This document shows, one piece after another, positions 8,759 through 17,183 of a stretch of DNA of 64,000 nucleotides. The stretch lies in the NCBI GenBank assembly GCA_017626055.1, contig JAGAJM010000011.1:16378-80377 (forward strand), in the 5' to 3' direction. Position numbers and translations under genes: made by a program. The stretch is from a bacterium (GTDB taxonomy: Bacteria > Cyanobacteriota > Vampirovibrionia > Gastranaerophilales > Gastranaerophilaceae). The notes below the pieces were generated by a model. It did not search any database and was not told the origin of the DNA. It was given only the letters and a program-made list of their open reading frames with translations. The stretch's first letter is position 1. The number at the start of each line of letters is the position of its first letter.

Positions 8759-10759
8759 TTGGAAAATTTAGGAAATAAAGAATTAAATAAAGCTAAAAAA
8801 CAGCAGGGTAGAAAAAGTCTCAGTTCTAATCCAATGGCGAAAAAGCTTCCAATTGATGGTGTGAAAATGATTTCAACACCTGTTGAGTCTGCTGCAATTG
8901 AAGTTCCTGACTCGAGCAAGTTAAAAGAGACTAAAAATAAGCTTAATGATATGATTAAGCCGATTTCGTTTGAGGAAGAGTCTAATATCAACAGTCTTAT
9001 CGAAACTATCAACAATTTTAACACGACGAAAACGAAATCCAGATCATATACCAACGAATACGCTACAAATACATTCAAAGTAAATCCAAATGTGAATTAT
9101 TTTGATGTCATGAAAAATCTTTGTGAGGCATTTTCTTCTCACAAAAATATGGCGGATTTAATTTCTCAGTTGAACAATTTGTTCGTCCACAAGTTAAAAT
9201 GGAATTTTGTAGGTTTTGGTTTGTTGCACGAAAAATCAAAATGTATCAATTTGAAATTGTACAGTAAAACAAGTAGCACCTACACATCAAAAGTATTTTT
9301 ATCTGATGAAAACAATCCGATTGTCCAAGCATTCAACAGTAAATCGGTTATAGATAAAGATAATATCAACTATTTGAACATTCCATATTTAGTGAAAACA
9401 AGTTCAGTTATTGTACCAATGATATCTATTAACAAATGCATTGGTGTTGTTCTTGTTGGACAAAATATTGCTAATATCAATTTAGATTTAGTATCGTTCT
9501 TTGCAAATCACTTAGGAATGTTTATCCACAACGTTCAATTATCTGAACAGACTAATAAGTTTGCAAATACAGATACTTTAACTTCATTGTATAACCACAG
9601 AGGTTTCCAAGAAATATTGGCAACAGAAATGGCAAAATCAAAAGATACAAGAAAGCCATTATCAGTTGTTATGTTTGACGTTAACAATATTTCTAAAATC
9701 AATAGAGAACTTGGTCACGCTAAAGGTGATGAAGTTATCAAAACTGTTGCTGAAAAGATTAAACAAAATATTCGAGCAAACGATTCTGCTGGTAGATACG
9801 GCGGGGACGAAATTGCTGTAATCATGCCTGATACAGACACAAAAGATGCAAAATACTTGGCAGAATATATTACATACTGCTTGTCTTGTTGTTTTGTTGA
9901 TGATGTTGGTCCTGTAAAAGTTTCTGTTGGTATTTCAACCTATCCAGAATGTACAATTGACCAAGAAAAATTGTTAATCTTAGCTGAACAAGCAATGTTT
10001 ATTTCACAAGCTAAAGGTTACAAAGAAGGTATGTCAGCAATCGTAAGTTCTTCAGATTTCAATTTCTGGGATGATGTTGCATTAAATTCATTTGCAGAAG
10101 TATTAACAAAACGTCACTCTCAAATTGGTATCAACTTCGAAGAAGAACTTGTACACAAATTCAACCAAGAAGAAATTGTGAACCACACTCACTTGATGGA
10201 AATGGTTACATCTTTAGCTGGTGCAATTGATGCAAAAGACCCATATACAAAAGGTCACTCAACATCAGTTTCAAGATACGCAGAAGCTCTTGCTCGTGCG
10301 GTTAACCTTCCAGAAGCAGAAGTTGAAAGAATTAAAATTGGTGCATTGCTTCACGATGTTGGTAAAATCGGTATTCCAGAAAGTGTATTGAAAAAGCCTG
10401 GAAAACTTGATGATGAAGAATGGGAAATCATGAAACAACACCCTACGATTGGTGCTGAAAAAGTATTAGCGCCAAACGAAGCGTTAAGAGATTTGATTCC
10501 TATTGTTAAATACCACCACGAAAGACTTGATGGTAAAGGTTATCCAGAACAGTTAAAAGGTAATGAAATCCCACTTGCTGCAAGAATTGTATCTGTTGCT
10601 GATGCTTATCACGCATTAGTAAGTGACAGACCTTACAGAAAAGGTATGCCAATCGAAAAAGCGTGTGCAATTCTTAAAGAAGGTGCTGGAATTCAATGGG
10701 ATAGCGATTTGGTAAGACAATTTATTTCAATCGCACCATCGTTAACAACAAATGTATAA
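8759..10759 (+). CDS. GGDEF plus HD-GYP cyclic-di-GMP signalling protein
   Basis: A soluble 666-residue signalling protein. Residues 1-100 are low-complexity, about 110-260 look GAF-like, and about 275-430 form a GGDEF domain with the signature GGDEI (348-352). About 475-660 form an HD-GYP domain with HD at 532-533 and HHERLDGKGYP at 586-596, all metal ligands apparent. GGDEF proteins make c-di-GMP and HD-GYP proteins degrade it, so both halves look potentially active; the final I instead of F in the signature is a mild deviation. The start is TTG (L-to-M), the first possible start after an in-frame TAG at 8750. Confidence 0.92.
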   Translation: MENLGNKELNKAKKQQGRKSLSSNPMAKKLPIDGVKMISTPVESAAIEVPDSSKLKETKNKLNDMIKPISFEEESNINSLIETINNFNTTKTKSRSYTNEYATNTFKVNPNVNYFDVMKNLCEAFSSHKNMADLISQLNNLFVHKLKWNFVGFGLLHEKSKCINLKLYSKTSSTYTSKVFLSDENNPIVQAFNSKSVIDKDNINYLNIPYLVKTSSVIVPMISINKCIGVVLVGQNIANINLDLVSFFANHLGMFIHNVQLSEQTNKFANTDTLTSLYNHRGFQEILATEMAKSKDTRKPLSVVMFDVNNISKINRELGHAKGDEVIKTVAEKIKQNIRANDSAGRYGGDEIAVIMPDTDTKDAKYLAEYITYCLSCCFVDDVGPVKVSVGISTYPECTIDQEKLLILAEQAMFISQAKGYKEGMSAIVSSSDFNFWDDVALNSFAEVLTKRHSQIGINFEEELVHKFNQEEIVNHTHLMEMVTSLAGAIDAKDPYTKGHSTSVSRYAEALARAVNLPEAEVERIKIGALLHDVGKIGIPESVLKKPGKLDDEEWEIMKQHPTIGAEKVLAPNEALRDLIPIVKYHHERLDGKGYPEQLKGNEIPLAARIVSVADAYHALVSDRPYRKGMPIEKACAILKEGAGIQWDSDLVRQFISIAPSLTTNV

Positions 10760-10855
10760 TTAGGTAGCTAGGATGTTAAGTAGCTGGGAAGTTAAGCTTA
10801 ACTTATCTTTTTATTTCTCAGTTTCATGGCATCTTAGCTGCTTAGCTACTTTTAT
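10759..10855. repeat. Imperfect long inverted repeat between convergent genes
   Basis: GTAGCTAGGATGTTAAG-type arms reappear, about 60 percent matched, as GTAGCTAAGCAGCTAAG on the other strand, around a perfect GTTAAGCTTAAC centre. It could act as a bidirectional terminator. Confidence 0.5.
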
Positions 10856-11502
10856 GGTAAGTATTTCAGAAAACTTCTTGCTGTTTGTTCTGGAATTTTT
10901 GCATACATTATTGGATCTGTTACTGCGATTTTGTAAATTCCAGACTGAGTTAATTCAACAACATTGTTTAAAGTGATATCTCCAGTCACAAATGTTGGAA
11001 TTTTTGCATTGTCTTGCGCCCATTCTACTACTGAAAAATCAATAGCGTGTGGATTTTTATTATTTAAACTTATTGGACCAAGAGTAATATAATCAGCTCC
11101 GTCTTTAATTGCTTTTTCGACTTCATCTGGAGTGTGGGTTGTTTTCCCAACAATTGCGTTGTCACCTAAAACTTCTCTAGCATCCGAAACATTTATGTCT
11201 TCTGAGCCCAAATGAACGCCATCGGCTTGAACAATTTTTGCGATATCTGCCCTGTCATTCACTATAAATGTCGCTCCGAATTCATCACAAAGTGTTCGGA
11301 TTTTATGTCCGATTTCTACAATTACATTATCAGGGATTGATTTTTCTCTTAATTGAATAATATCAACTCCACCTTGAAGAGCCGATGCTATTGCATCTAA
11401 AAACTCGTCTTTAGATACAAATTTTTCAGAACTTGTAATTAAATATAATTTTTTCTTTTCAAGTTTTAGTAAATTGAATTGCTCTTTTAGTTTATCCCAC
11501 AT
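10852..11502 (-). CDS. thiE: Thiamine-phosphate synthase-like protein (ThiE/TenI family)
   Basis: ThiE couples HMP-PP and thiazole phosphate to thiamine phosphate. This 216-residue TIM-barrel protein has QLREK (50-54), VNDRADIA (81-88), DGVHLG (94-99), GKTTHT (119-124) and ADYITLGPI (136-144). It departs from standard ThiE where a T-x-TK phosphate-binding motif is expected (here LNNKNPHA) and at the final GGI (here TGDI). It may therefore be a divergent ThiE or a TenI-like relative. No other thi genes lie nearby. An extra 15 residues precede the first strand. Confidence 0.8.
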   Translation of the reverse strand: MWDKLKEQFNLLKLEKKKLYLITSSEKFVSKDEFLDAIASALQGGVDIIQLREKSIPDNVIVEIGHKIRTLCDEFGATFIVNDRADIAKIVQADGVHLGSEDINVSDAREVLGDNAIVGKTTHTPDEVEKAIKDGADYITLGPISLNNKNPHAIDFSVVEWAQDNAKIPTFVTGDITLNNVVELTQSGIYKIAVTDPIMYAKIPEQTARSFLKYLP

Positions 11503-11636
11503 ATAATGAACCCCTTTTGATGTAAAAATTTTACCACAAAGGTTATTTTAATGTCCAGAAACTCGAAAATCATGTCTAATCTTGATTTTTCTGTGTTTTT
11601 TGTTAAAATATTCTTATCTGAAAAAAGGAGAATTCT

Positions 11637-11900
11637 ATGGCACAGCAATTTAACCCACAAGGTATGAATGCTCAAAATATCAAATTACGCTACGCAGTAT
11701 TGGTATTTATCAAAGGTTCAACAGCACCATTGGTGTTATATGTTCAAGATTATCAAGAACTTTATGATGAACTTGCAGAAAGAATGATTCAACCAAACCC
11801 TGTTTTAATCAGAAAAGAAACAGAAGGACCTTTGAAAGAAGTATGCTTTGTGTCTAACCAAATTGCCGCTCTAGCAATTCAAGAAGAACAGTATATGTAA
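11637..11900 (+). CDS. Small conserved-looking protein of unknown function
   Basis: An 87-residue soluble protein with an AAAGGAG SD. It has a beta-rich centre (LRYAVLVFIKGSTAPLVLYV) and no membrane segment or cysteine cluster. It starts the fatty-acid/ribosomal locus, 8 bases before yceD, so it is likely co-transcribed with yceD and rpmF. No family is recognised. The position suggests an envelope or translation-linked role, but nothing more can be said. Confidence 0.7.
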   Translation: MAQQFNPQGMNAQNIKLRYAVLVFIKGSTAPLVLYVQDYQELYDELAERMIQPNPVLIRKETEGPLKEVCFVSNQIAALAIQEEQYM

Positions 11901-11908
11901 TCAAAGCT

Positions 11909-12409
11909 ATGGAAAAAATATTATCTTTAGAAGATTTAGAAAATGCCGAAAATAAAACGCTATATTGTACATTCGATGAAAAAATCGAAGGTATAGATTG
12001 TGTTACCCCTATTCATGCTGAATTGACTGCAAAATCTTTGGGTGATTTTGTAGAAATTTCTGGAAATGTTACAGGAGTTGTAAATCTAGAATGTGATTTG
12101 TGTTTGGAAAAATTTGAACATGAATTGGATTTTGAAATTGATGAACTTTTTTCAAAAGGCTCTCTATTAGGGGAATACGAGGAATCTGGGCAAGAATTTG
12201 AAATCAAAGATGGACAATTTGTAACTGATTTAAACGGCGAAAAAGAAATTGATATTTATGACTTATTGTATCAATCTGTAATATTAAATCTTCCAAATAA
12301 AAAAGTTTGTGGTATTAATTGTAAAGGGAGAGAATTTCTTACCGAAGAAGAAATTATCGACCCAAGACTGGAAGTCTTTAACAACATCCAAATTAACCCA
12401 AAAAAATAA
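11909..12409 (+). CDS. yceD: YceD family protein (DUF177)
   Basis: YceD proteins are needed for normal 23S rRNA accumulation and nearly always precede rpmF. This 166-residue copy shows the family CDLC motif (C62, C65) and the C-terminal CGINCKG motif (C134, C138). The acidic middle is typical. Its place directly before rpmF agrees with the call. Confidence 0.88.
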   Translation: MEKILSLEDLENAENKTLYCTFDEKIEGIDCVTPIHAELTAKSLGDFVEISGNVTGVVNLECDLCLEKFEHELDFEIDELFSKGSLLGEYEESGQEFEIKDGQFVTDLNGEKEIDIYDLLYQSVILNLPNKKVCGINCKGREFLTEEEIIDPRLEVFNNIQINPKK

Positions 12410-12441
12410 TAGTAAGTACAAGAAAATAAAGGAAAAAGAAA

Positions 12442-12777
12442 ATGGCAGTACCTAAGAAAAGAACTGGACATTCAGCTCAAGGTAAAAGAAGAGCTAACTG
12501 GAAAGCTACAAAGCCAGAAACAACTAAATGTCCTACATGTGGAGAAACAGTTTTAACTCATACAGTATGTACAGCGTGTGGCACTTACAAAGGTCAACCT
12601 GTAAGATTAGCTGATAAAGCAGCTGCAGCAGCAGTAGAACCAGCTAAAAAAGCTACTAAAAAATCAACAAAAAAAGCAGCTCTAAAAGCTGAAGAAACAA
12701 AAGTTGAAGAAGTTAAAGAAGAAGTAGTTGAAGAAGTTAAAGCTGAAGAAGCTACTGAAGAAAAAACAGAAGAATAA
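12442..12777 (+). CDS. rpmF: 50S ribosomal protein L32 with long charged C-terminal extension
   Basis: The first 57 or so residues are a standard bacterial L32 (AVPKKRTGHSAQGKRRANW..., zinc cysteines C30, C33, C43, C46). L32 is usually under 65 residues; here a tail of about 50 residues follows, first Ala/Lys-rich and then strongly Glu-rich (VEEVKEEVVEEVKAEEATEE). The frame and SD (AAAGGAAAAAG) are clear, so the tail is genuine coding sequence, not a fused neighbour. It sits between yceD and plsX in the usual gene order. Confidence 0.95.
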   Translation: MAVPKKRTGHSAQGKRRANWKATKPETTKCPTCGETVLTHTVCTACGTYKGQPVRLADKAAAAAVEPAKKATKKSTKKAALKAEETKVEEVKEEVVEEVKAEEATEEKTEE

Positions 12778-12786
12778 TTATTTTTT

Positions 12787-12820
12787 ATCAGGAGCGACAA
12801 TTTTAATTGCCGCTTCTGAT
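12787..12820 (+). promoter_or_regulatory. Intercistronic hairpin between rpmF and plsX
   Basis: ATCAGGAGCG and CGCTTCTGAT pair (one G-U), continue after one mismatch with CAATT/AATTG, and close on a tiny loop. No T-run follows, so it is more likely an RNA-processing or stability element than a terminator. Confidence 0.6.
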
Positions 12821-12849
12821 TTATAACCAAACTTTGGAGAGAGAAAATT

Positions 12850-13914
12850 ATGTCAAGAATAGCAATAGACGCAATGGGTGGGGATTATGCTCCAAGAGCA
12901 ATCGTAGAAGGTTCTTTATGGGCTGCACAAGAATATGGTGTAGGTCTAGAACTTGTTGGTAAAGAAGCTGAAATTCAAGCCGAAATTGATAGAATTAAGG
13001 CTAAAGGTTATATCCTTTCTGATTGTGGTACAAAGGGACATAAGAGAAGAATTGCAATCGATGTTGATAAAATTGATTATGTAATCACTCATGCTACCGA
13101 AGTTATTGGTATGGGTGAAGCGGTTGGTCAGTCAATCCGTAAGAAAAAAGATTCATCAATCGTTGCGTCAGTTAGAGCAGTTGCAGAAGGTAGATGTGAA
13201 GCTGTTGTTTCTGCAGGCTCAACAGGGGCTGCAATGGCTGCAAGTTTATTTGGTTTAGGTCGTATTTCTGGCGTTTTAAGACCAGCTATTTCAGTTACTC
13301 TACCTACAATGAACAAACCAGTTGTTTTAATTGATGGTGGTGCAAATGCTGATTGTACCGCTGAGATGTTGGCTCAGTTTGCTCAAATGGGTAATGTGTA
13401 TGCTAAATATATTTTAGATATTGAAAAACCAAAAGTTGGTATTTTGAGTATCGGTGAAGAAGAAGGTAAAGGTAACGCTTTAGTTAAAGATACTTATCCT
13501 TTATTAAAAGAATTACATGATCAAGGAAGAATTGATTTTGTTGGTAATATTGAAGGTAAAGAATTATTTGTAAACAAAGCTGATGTTGTGGTTACAGATG
13601 GTTTTGCGGGTAATGTTGCATTGAAAGTTACTGAAGGTACTGCATCAATGCTATTAAAAATGATTGCTCGTGAATTTAAGTCAAATATTTTGGGTTGCAT
13701 TATTGGTTTATTGGCTAAACCATTCTTGAGAAATATGTATAAACGTATCAATTGGGAAGGTTTTGGCGGCATGTTGTTGTTAGGCGTTAAAGGGATTTCT
13801 GTTATCGCTCACGGACGTAGCTCATCATTTGCTATGAAAAACGCAGTAAGGGTTGCGGCTACAACCTTGAACAATGACATTAACAAAAAGATTGCTGAAA
13901 ATATTAACAGATAG
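12850..13914 (+). CDS. plsX: Phosphate acyltransferase PlsX
   Basis: PlsX converts acyl-ACP to acyl-phosphate, the first step of phospholipid synthesis by the PlsX/PlsY route. The 354-residue product has the typical N-terminus IAIDAMGGDYAP and the conserved SAGSTGAAMAAS and VVTDGFAGNVALK segments. A GGAGAGAG SD precedes the ATG, and fabH follows after 9 bases. It is part of the yceD-rpmF-plsX-fabHDG order common in bacteria. Confidence 0.97.
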   Translation: MSRIAIDAMGGDYAPRAIVEGSLWAAQEYGVGLELVGKEAEIQAEIDRIKAKGYILSDCGTKGHKRRIAIDVDKIDYVITHATEVIGMGEAVGQSIRKKKDSSIVASVRAVAEGRCEAVVSAGSTGAAMAASLFGLGRISGVLRPAISVTLPTMNKPVVLIDGGANADCTAEMLAQFAQMGNVYAKYILDIEKPKVGILSIGEEEGKGNALVKDTYPLLKELHDQGRIDFVGNIEGKELFVNKADVVVTDGFAGNVALKVTEGTASMLLKMIAREFKSNILGCIIGLLAKPFLRNMYKRINWEGFGGMLLLGVKGISVIAHGRSSSFAMKNAVRVAATTLNNDINKKIAENINR

Positions 13915-13923
13915 GGTAAAAAT

Positions 13924-14934
13924 ATGATTAAAAATATGAAACCACTTAGAATTGCAGGTATAGGATATGCTGTTCCAGATACCGTAATTACTAATGAAGA
14001 TTTGACAAAGTTGTATGATACTTCTGATGAGTGGATTTATACAAGAACAGGAATCAAGGAAAGACGTGTGGTTTCTGGTAATGAAAATGCTGTGGATTTA
14101 GGTGAAAAAGCAGCTAGAAATGCGATTGCAAAATCAGGTATTAAAATTGAAGATATTGATTGTGTTATTGCTGCAGCTTCTGCTCCACCTCAGTTATACC
14201 CTGCATTATCTTGTAATATTCAAACAAGACTTGGAATTCCAAACTATGTTCCATCTTTTGATATGACTGCTGCTTGTTCTGGTTTAATTTATTCATTACA
14301 AGTTGCAAGAGGTTTGATTGGTTCAGGTCTTTATAAAAATATTTTATTAGTCGCTTCTGATAACAATTCACGTTTAGTTGACTGGGAAGATAGAGGTTCT
14401 TCTATTCTTTTTGGTGATGGTGCTGGGGCTATGGTTGTTACTGAAGCTGAAGACGGCATAGATGATGTATTATCTTTAGATATTAGAGCTGATGGTTCTA
14501 TCGGTCAGTATATTTATATGAATATCCCTGGCAAAAATTGTCCATTAGTTGAGCCTTGTGATGAAACAGATGCAAAAATTCATATGTCTGGTCGTGATGT
14601 TTACAAATTCGTTGTTACAACACTTCCAAATTATATTGACAAATGTATTGAAGATGCAGGCATGAAAGCTGAGGATATTGATTATTTAATTCCTCACCAA
14701 GCTAACCAAAGAATTATTGAAGCTATGCAACAAAGATTAGATTACCCAGATGAAAAAGTTATTTCAAATATCAAATATTATGGAAATACTTCTGCCGCAT
14801 CCATCCCAATTGCACTTGTAGAAGGTGTTGAACAAGGTAAAGTGAAATTAGGTTCAACAGCAATTCTTTGTGGGTTTGGTGCTGGTATGACTTGGGGTGC
14901 CGCGGTACTTAGACTTCGTGAAGGTATTTGCTAG
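13924..14934 (+). CDS. fabH: 3-oxoacyl-ACP synthase III (KAS III)
   Basis: FabH condenses acetyl-CoA with malonyl-ACP to start fatty-acid synthesis. The catalytic triad is intact: C118 (TAACSG), H258 (PHQANQR) and N288 (YGNTSA). The C-terminal GFGAGMTWGAAVLR is typical. The start used has MIKNMKP; a second ATG five codons on is possible, but the spacing to the SD favours the first. Confidence 0.97.
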   Translation: MIKNMKPLRIAGIGYAVPDTVITNEDLTKLYDTSDEWIYTRTGIKERRVVSGNENAVDLGEKAARNAIAKSGIKIEDIDCVIAAASAPPQLYPALSCNIQTRLGIPNYVPSFDMTAACSGLIYSLQVARGLIGSGLYKNILLVASDNNSRLVDWEDRGSSILFGDGAGAMVVTEAEDGIDDVLSLDIRADGSIGQYIYMNIPGKNCPLVEPCDETDAKIHMSGRDVYKFVVTTLPNYIDKCIEDAGMKAEDIDYLIPHQANQRIIEAMQQRLDYPDEKVISNIKYYGNTSAASIPIALVEGVEQGKVKLGSTAILCGFGAGMTWGAAVLRLREGIC

Positions 14935-14991
14935 TACTCGCCGCCCATAATAAGGATTTAAACATTAAAATCGATATAGGGAGATATATTT

Positions 14992-15939
14992 ATGGTTAAA
15001 AAAATAGCATTTGTTTTTCCAGGACAAGGTTCTCAATCTGTTGGAATGGGAAAAGATTTATATGAAAATTTTGAAGCAGCAAAAAATGTTTTTGATACTG
15101 CAGATAAAGTTTTAGGCAAAAGTATTACAACAATTTGTTTTGAAGGTCCAGAAGATGATTTGAAATTGACAGTAAATACTCAACCTTCAATTGTAACTAT
15201 GTCAATTGCAGCTTTAGAATCATTCAAATCTGAATTAGATGTTGAAGTTTCAGCTACTGCAGGTCATAGCTTGGGTGAATATTGTGCGATGTATGCTTCT
15301 GGTGTTATGGATTTAGAAACCACATTAAAAGCTATTCAAAAAAGAGCAGATTTGATGGGTGCTACAAAAGGTGGTGCTATGGCTGCAATTTTAAACGCTC
15401 CAGAAGGTAGTTTAGAAAAAGCTTTAGAAGAAGCATCAAGTGTTGGTTATGTTGATGTTGCAAACTACAACTCACCAGCTCAAGTTGTAATCACAGGGGA
15501 TGAAGTGGCAGTTGCAAAAGCTGGCGAATTATTATCAGCAGCTGGTGCAAGACGTGTTGTTCCTCTTGCCGTTTCTGGTGCTTTCCACTCTAAATTTATG
15601 GAAAATGCGGGTAAGGAATTTGCAGGATTTGTTTCTGAATTAGACCTAAATGATGCTTCAATTCCTGTATTTACAAACGTAGATGCGCAAGCAACAGTTT
15701 TAGGGGCAGAATTTAAAAATAAAATGCCAAAACAAATTTATTCTTCAGTTCAATGGACTCAATCAGTTCAAAAAATGGTTGCTGAAGGAATTGATACATT
15801 TGTAGAAATTGGACCAGGTAAGGTTCTTGCTGGTTTAGTTAAAAAGATTGATGCTAGTGTAAATGTTTATAATGTTTATGATAAAGCCTCACTTGAGGCA
15901 ACAGTTACTTCTTTAAAAGAAGAAATGGCTGCTGTATAG
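14992..15939 (+). CDS. fabD: Malonyl-CoA:ACP transacylase
   Basis: FabD loads malonyl groups onto ACP. The 315-residue protein shows FPGQGSQ (9-15), the nucleophile motif GHSLGEY with S93, and H199 in AFHSKFM; the near-C-terminal VEIGPGKVLAGLVKK loop is also typical. An AGGGAGAT SD lies upstream. It lies between fabH and fabG. Confidence 0.97.
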   Translation: MVKKIAFVFPGQGSQSVGMGKDLYENFEAAKNVFDTADKVLGKSITTICFEGPEDDLKLTVNTQPSIVTMSIAALESFKSELDVEVSATAGHSLGEYCAMYASGVMDLETTLKAIQKRADLMGATKGGAMAAILNAPEGSLEKALEEASSVGYVDVANYNSPAQVVITGDEVAVAKAGELLSAAGARRVVPLAVSGAFHSKFMENAGKEFAGFVSELDLNDASIPVFTNVDAQATVLGAEFKNKMPKQIYSSVQWTQSVQKMVAEGIDTFVEIGPGKVLAGLVKKIDASVNVYNVYDKASLEATVTSLKEEMAAV

Positions 15940-15972
15940 AAATTTAATTTAACTTATATAAGGAGAAAAATT

Positions 15973-16704
15973 ATGACAGACAAAAAAGTTGCATTAGTAA
16001 CAGGCGGTTCTCGTGGTATTGGTAAAGCGTGTGCTTTAGAACTTGCTGCTGCAGGTTGCGACGTTGTTATCAACTATGCGGGTAATGTTGAGGCTGCTAA
16101 CAAAACAGTTGAAGAATTAAAAGTATTAGGTGCTAACGCTGAAGCTGTTAAATTTGACGTTTCAAACCAAGTTGAAGTTGATGAAGCTATCGCAGGTATC
16201 ATTGAAAAATATGGTAGAATCGATGTTTTAGTTAACAATGCTGGTATTACAAGAGATGATTTATTTATTAGAATGGGTGAAGATAAATGGAACGCAGTTA
16301 TCAATACTAATTTGAACAGTGCATTCTATGTTTCTAAACCTGTTGTTAAATTAATGATGAAACAAAGATCAGGTGCTATTGTAAACACAACATCAGTTGT
16401 TGGTTTGTATGGCAACCCAGGTCAAGCTAACTATTCAGCAGCAAAAGCTGGTTTGGTTGGTTTTACAAAATCATTGGCAAAAGAACTTGGCTCTCGTGGT
16501 ATCAGAGTTAACGCAGTTGCTCCTGGTTTTATTGCAACTGATATGACTAAAGACCTTGGTAATACTGATGAATATATGAAAATGATTCCATTGAAAAGAA
16601 TGGGTGAAGCAGTTGATATTGCAAAAGCAGTTAAATTCTTGGCGTTGGATGCCGAATATGTTACAGGACAAGTGTTACAAGTTGATGGTGGCTTAATTAT
16701 TTAA
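15973..16704 (+). CDS. fabG: 3-oxoacyl-ACP reductase
   Basis: FabG reduces 3-oxoacyl-ACP with NADPH. This 243-residue short-chain dehydrogenase has the TGGSRGIG cofactor loop (10-17), NNAG (88-91) and catalytic S141, Y154 and K158 (YSAAK). A strong AAGGAGA SD is present. It is the last gene before the internal acpP promoter. Confidence 0.97.
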   Translation: MTDKKVALVTGGSRGIGKACALELAAAGCDVVINYAGNVEAANKTVEELKVLGANAEAVKFDVSNQVEVDEAIAGIIEKYGRIDVLVNNAGITRDDLFIRMGEDKWNAVINTNLNSAFYVSKPVVKLMMKQRSGAIVNTTSVVGLYGNPGQANYSAAKAGLVGFTKSLAKELGSRGIRVNAVAPGFIATDMTKDLGNTDEYMKMIPLKRMGEAVDIAKAVKFLALDAEYVTGQVLQVDGGLII

Positions 16705-16745
16705 GTTAAGAATATTAACAAAAACCTTGAGAAATTGTAAAATTC

Positions 16746-16774
16746 TTGCAAAAAAATATTGAACAAGGTATAAT
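16746..16774 (+). promoter_or_regulatory. Sigma70-type promoter for acpP
   Basis: TTGCAA, a 17-base spacer and a perfect TATAAT lie 50 bases before the acpP start. This would let ACP be made in excess of the enzymes transcribed upstream. Confidence 0.85.
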
Positions 16775-16823
16775 GTAACAAGAAAAGTATTAGTAATACA
16801 AATTATAAAAGAGGAAAAAGAAG

Positions 16824-17060
16824 ATGAGTACATTAGAAACAGTAAAAAAAGTTGTAGTAGATCAATTGAGCGTTGATGAAAAATTAGTTACACCTGAAGC
16901 TCGTTTCACAGATGATTTAGGTGCTGATTCATTAGACACAGTTGAATTAGTTATGGCTTTAGAAGAAGAATTCAAATGCGAAATCCCAGATGAAGACGCA
17001 GAAAAAATTCAAACAGTTCAAGATGCTGTAAGCTATATTGATAGCAAATTAGGTAAGTAA
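16824..17060 (+). CDS. acpP: Acyl carrier protein
   Basis: A 78-residue acidic carrier protein with the phosphopantetheine attachment motif [10 protein letters not shown] (S36). Length and composition are standard. It has its own promoter and is followed by a strong hairpin, so transcription seems adjusted separately from fabG and fabF. The SD is GAGGAAAAAG. Confidence 0.98.
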   Translation: MSTLETVKKVVVDQLSVDEKLVTPEARFTDDLGADSLDTVELVMALEEEFKCEIPDEDAEKIQTVQDAVSYIDSKLGK

Positions 17061-17115
17061 TTACCTCACTAATTGAATTTTTTAATTTTGAATTATTCAA
17101 ACTGGTTATTATATT

Positions 17116-17149
17116 TGCGAGAGTGAGGTTATAATACTTCTCTCTCGCA
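17116..17149 (+). terminator. Terminator after acpP
   Basis: TGCGAGAG/CTCTCGCA stem with an 18-base loop, followed by TTTTTT. It lies between acpP and fabF, so fabF is probably reached by readthrough or a weak own promoter. Confidence 0.8.
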
Positions 17150-17183
17150 TTTTTTGATTATTAGGGAAAAAAGGGATAATACA

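Noticed and set aside
8707..9078. Minus-strand frame over the GGDEF gene start
   Set aside because: It is antisense to a clear coding region, with no SD.
10773..10976. 67-codon frame across the inverted repeat and thiE end
   Set aside because: It covers the convergent repeat and lies antisense to thiE; no SD.
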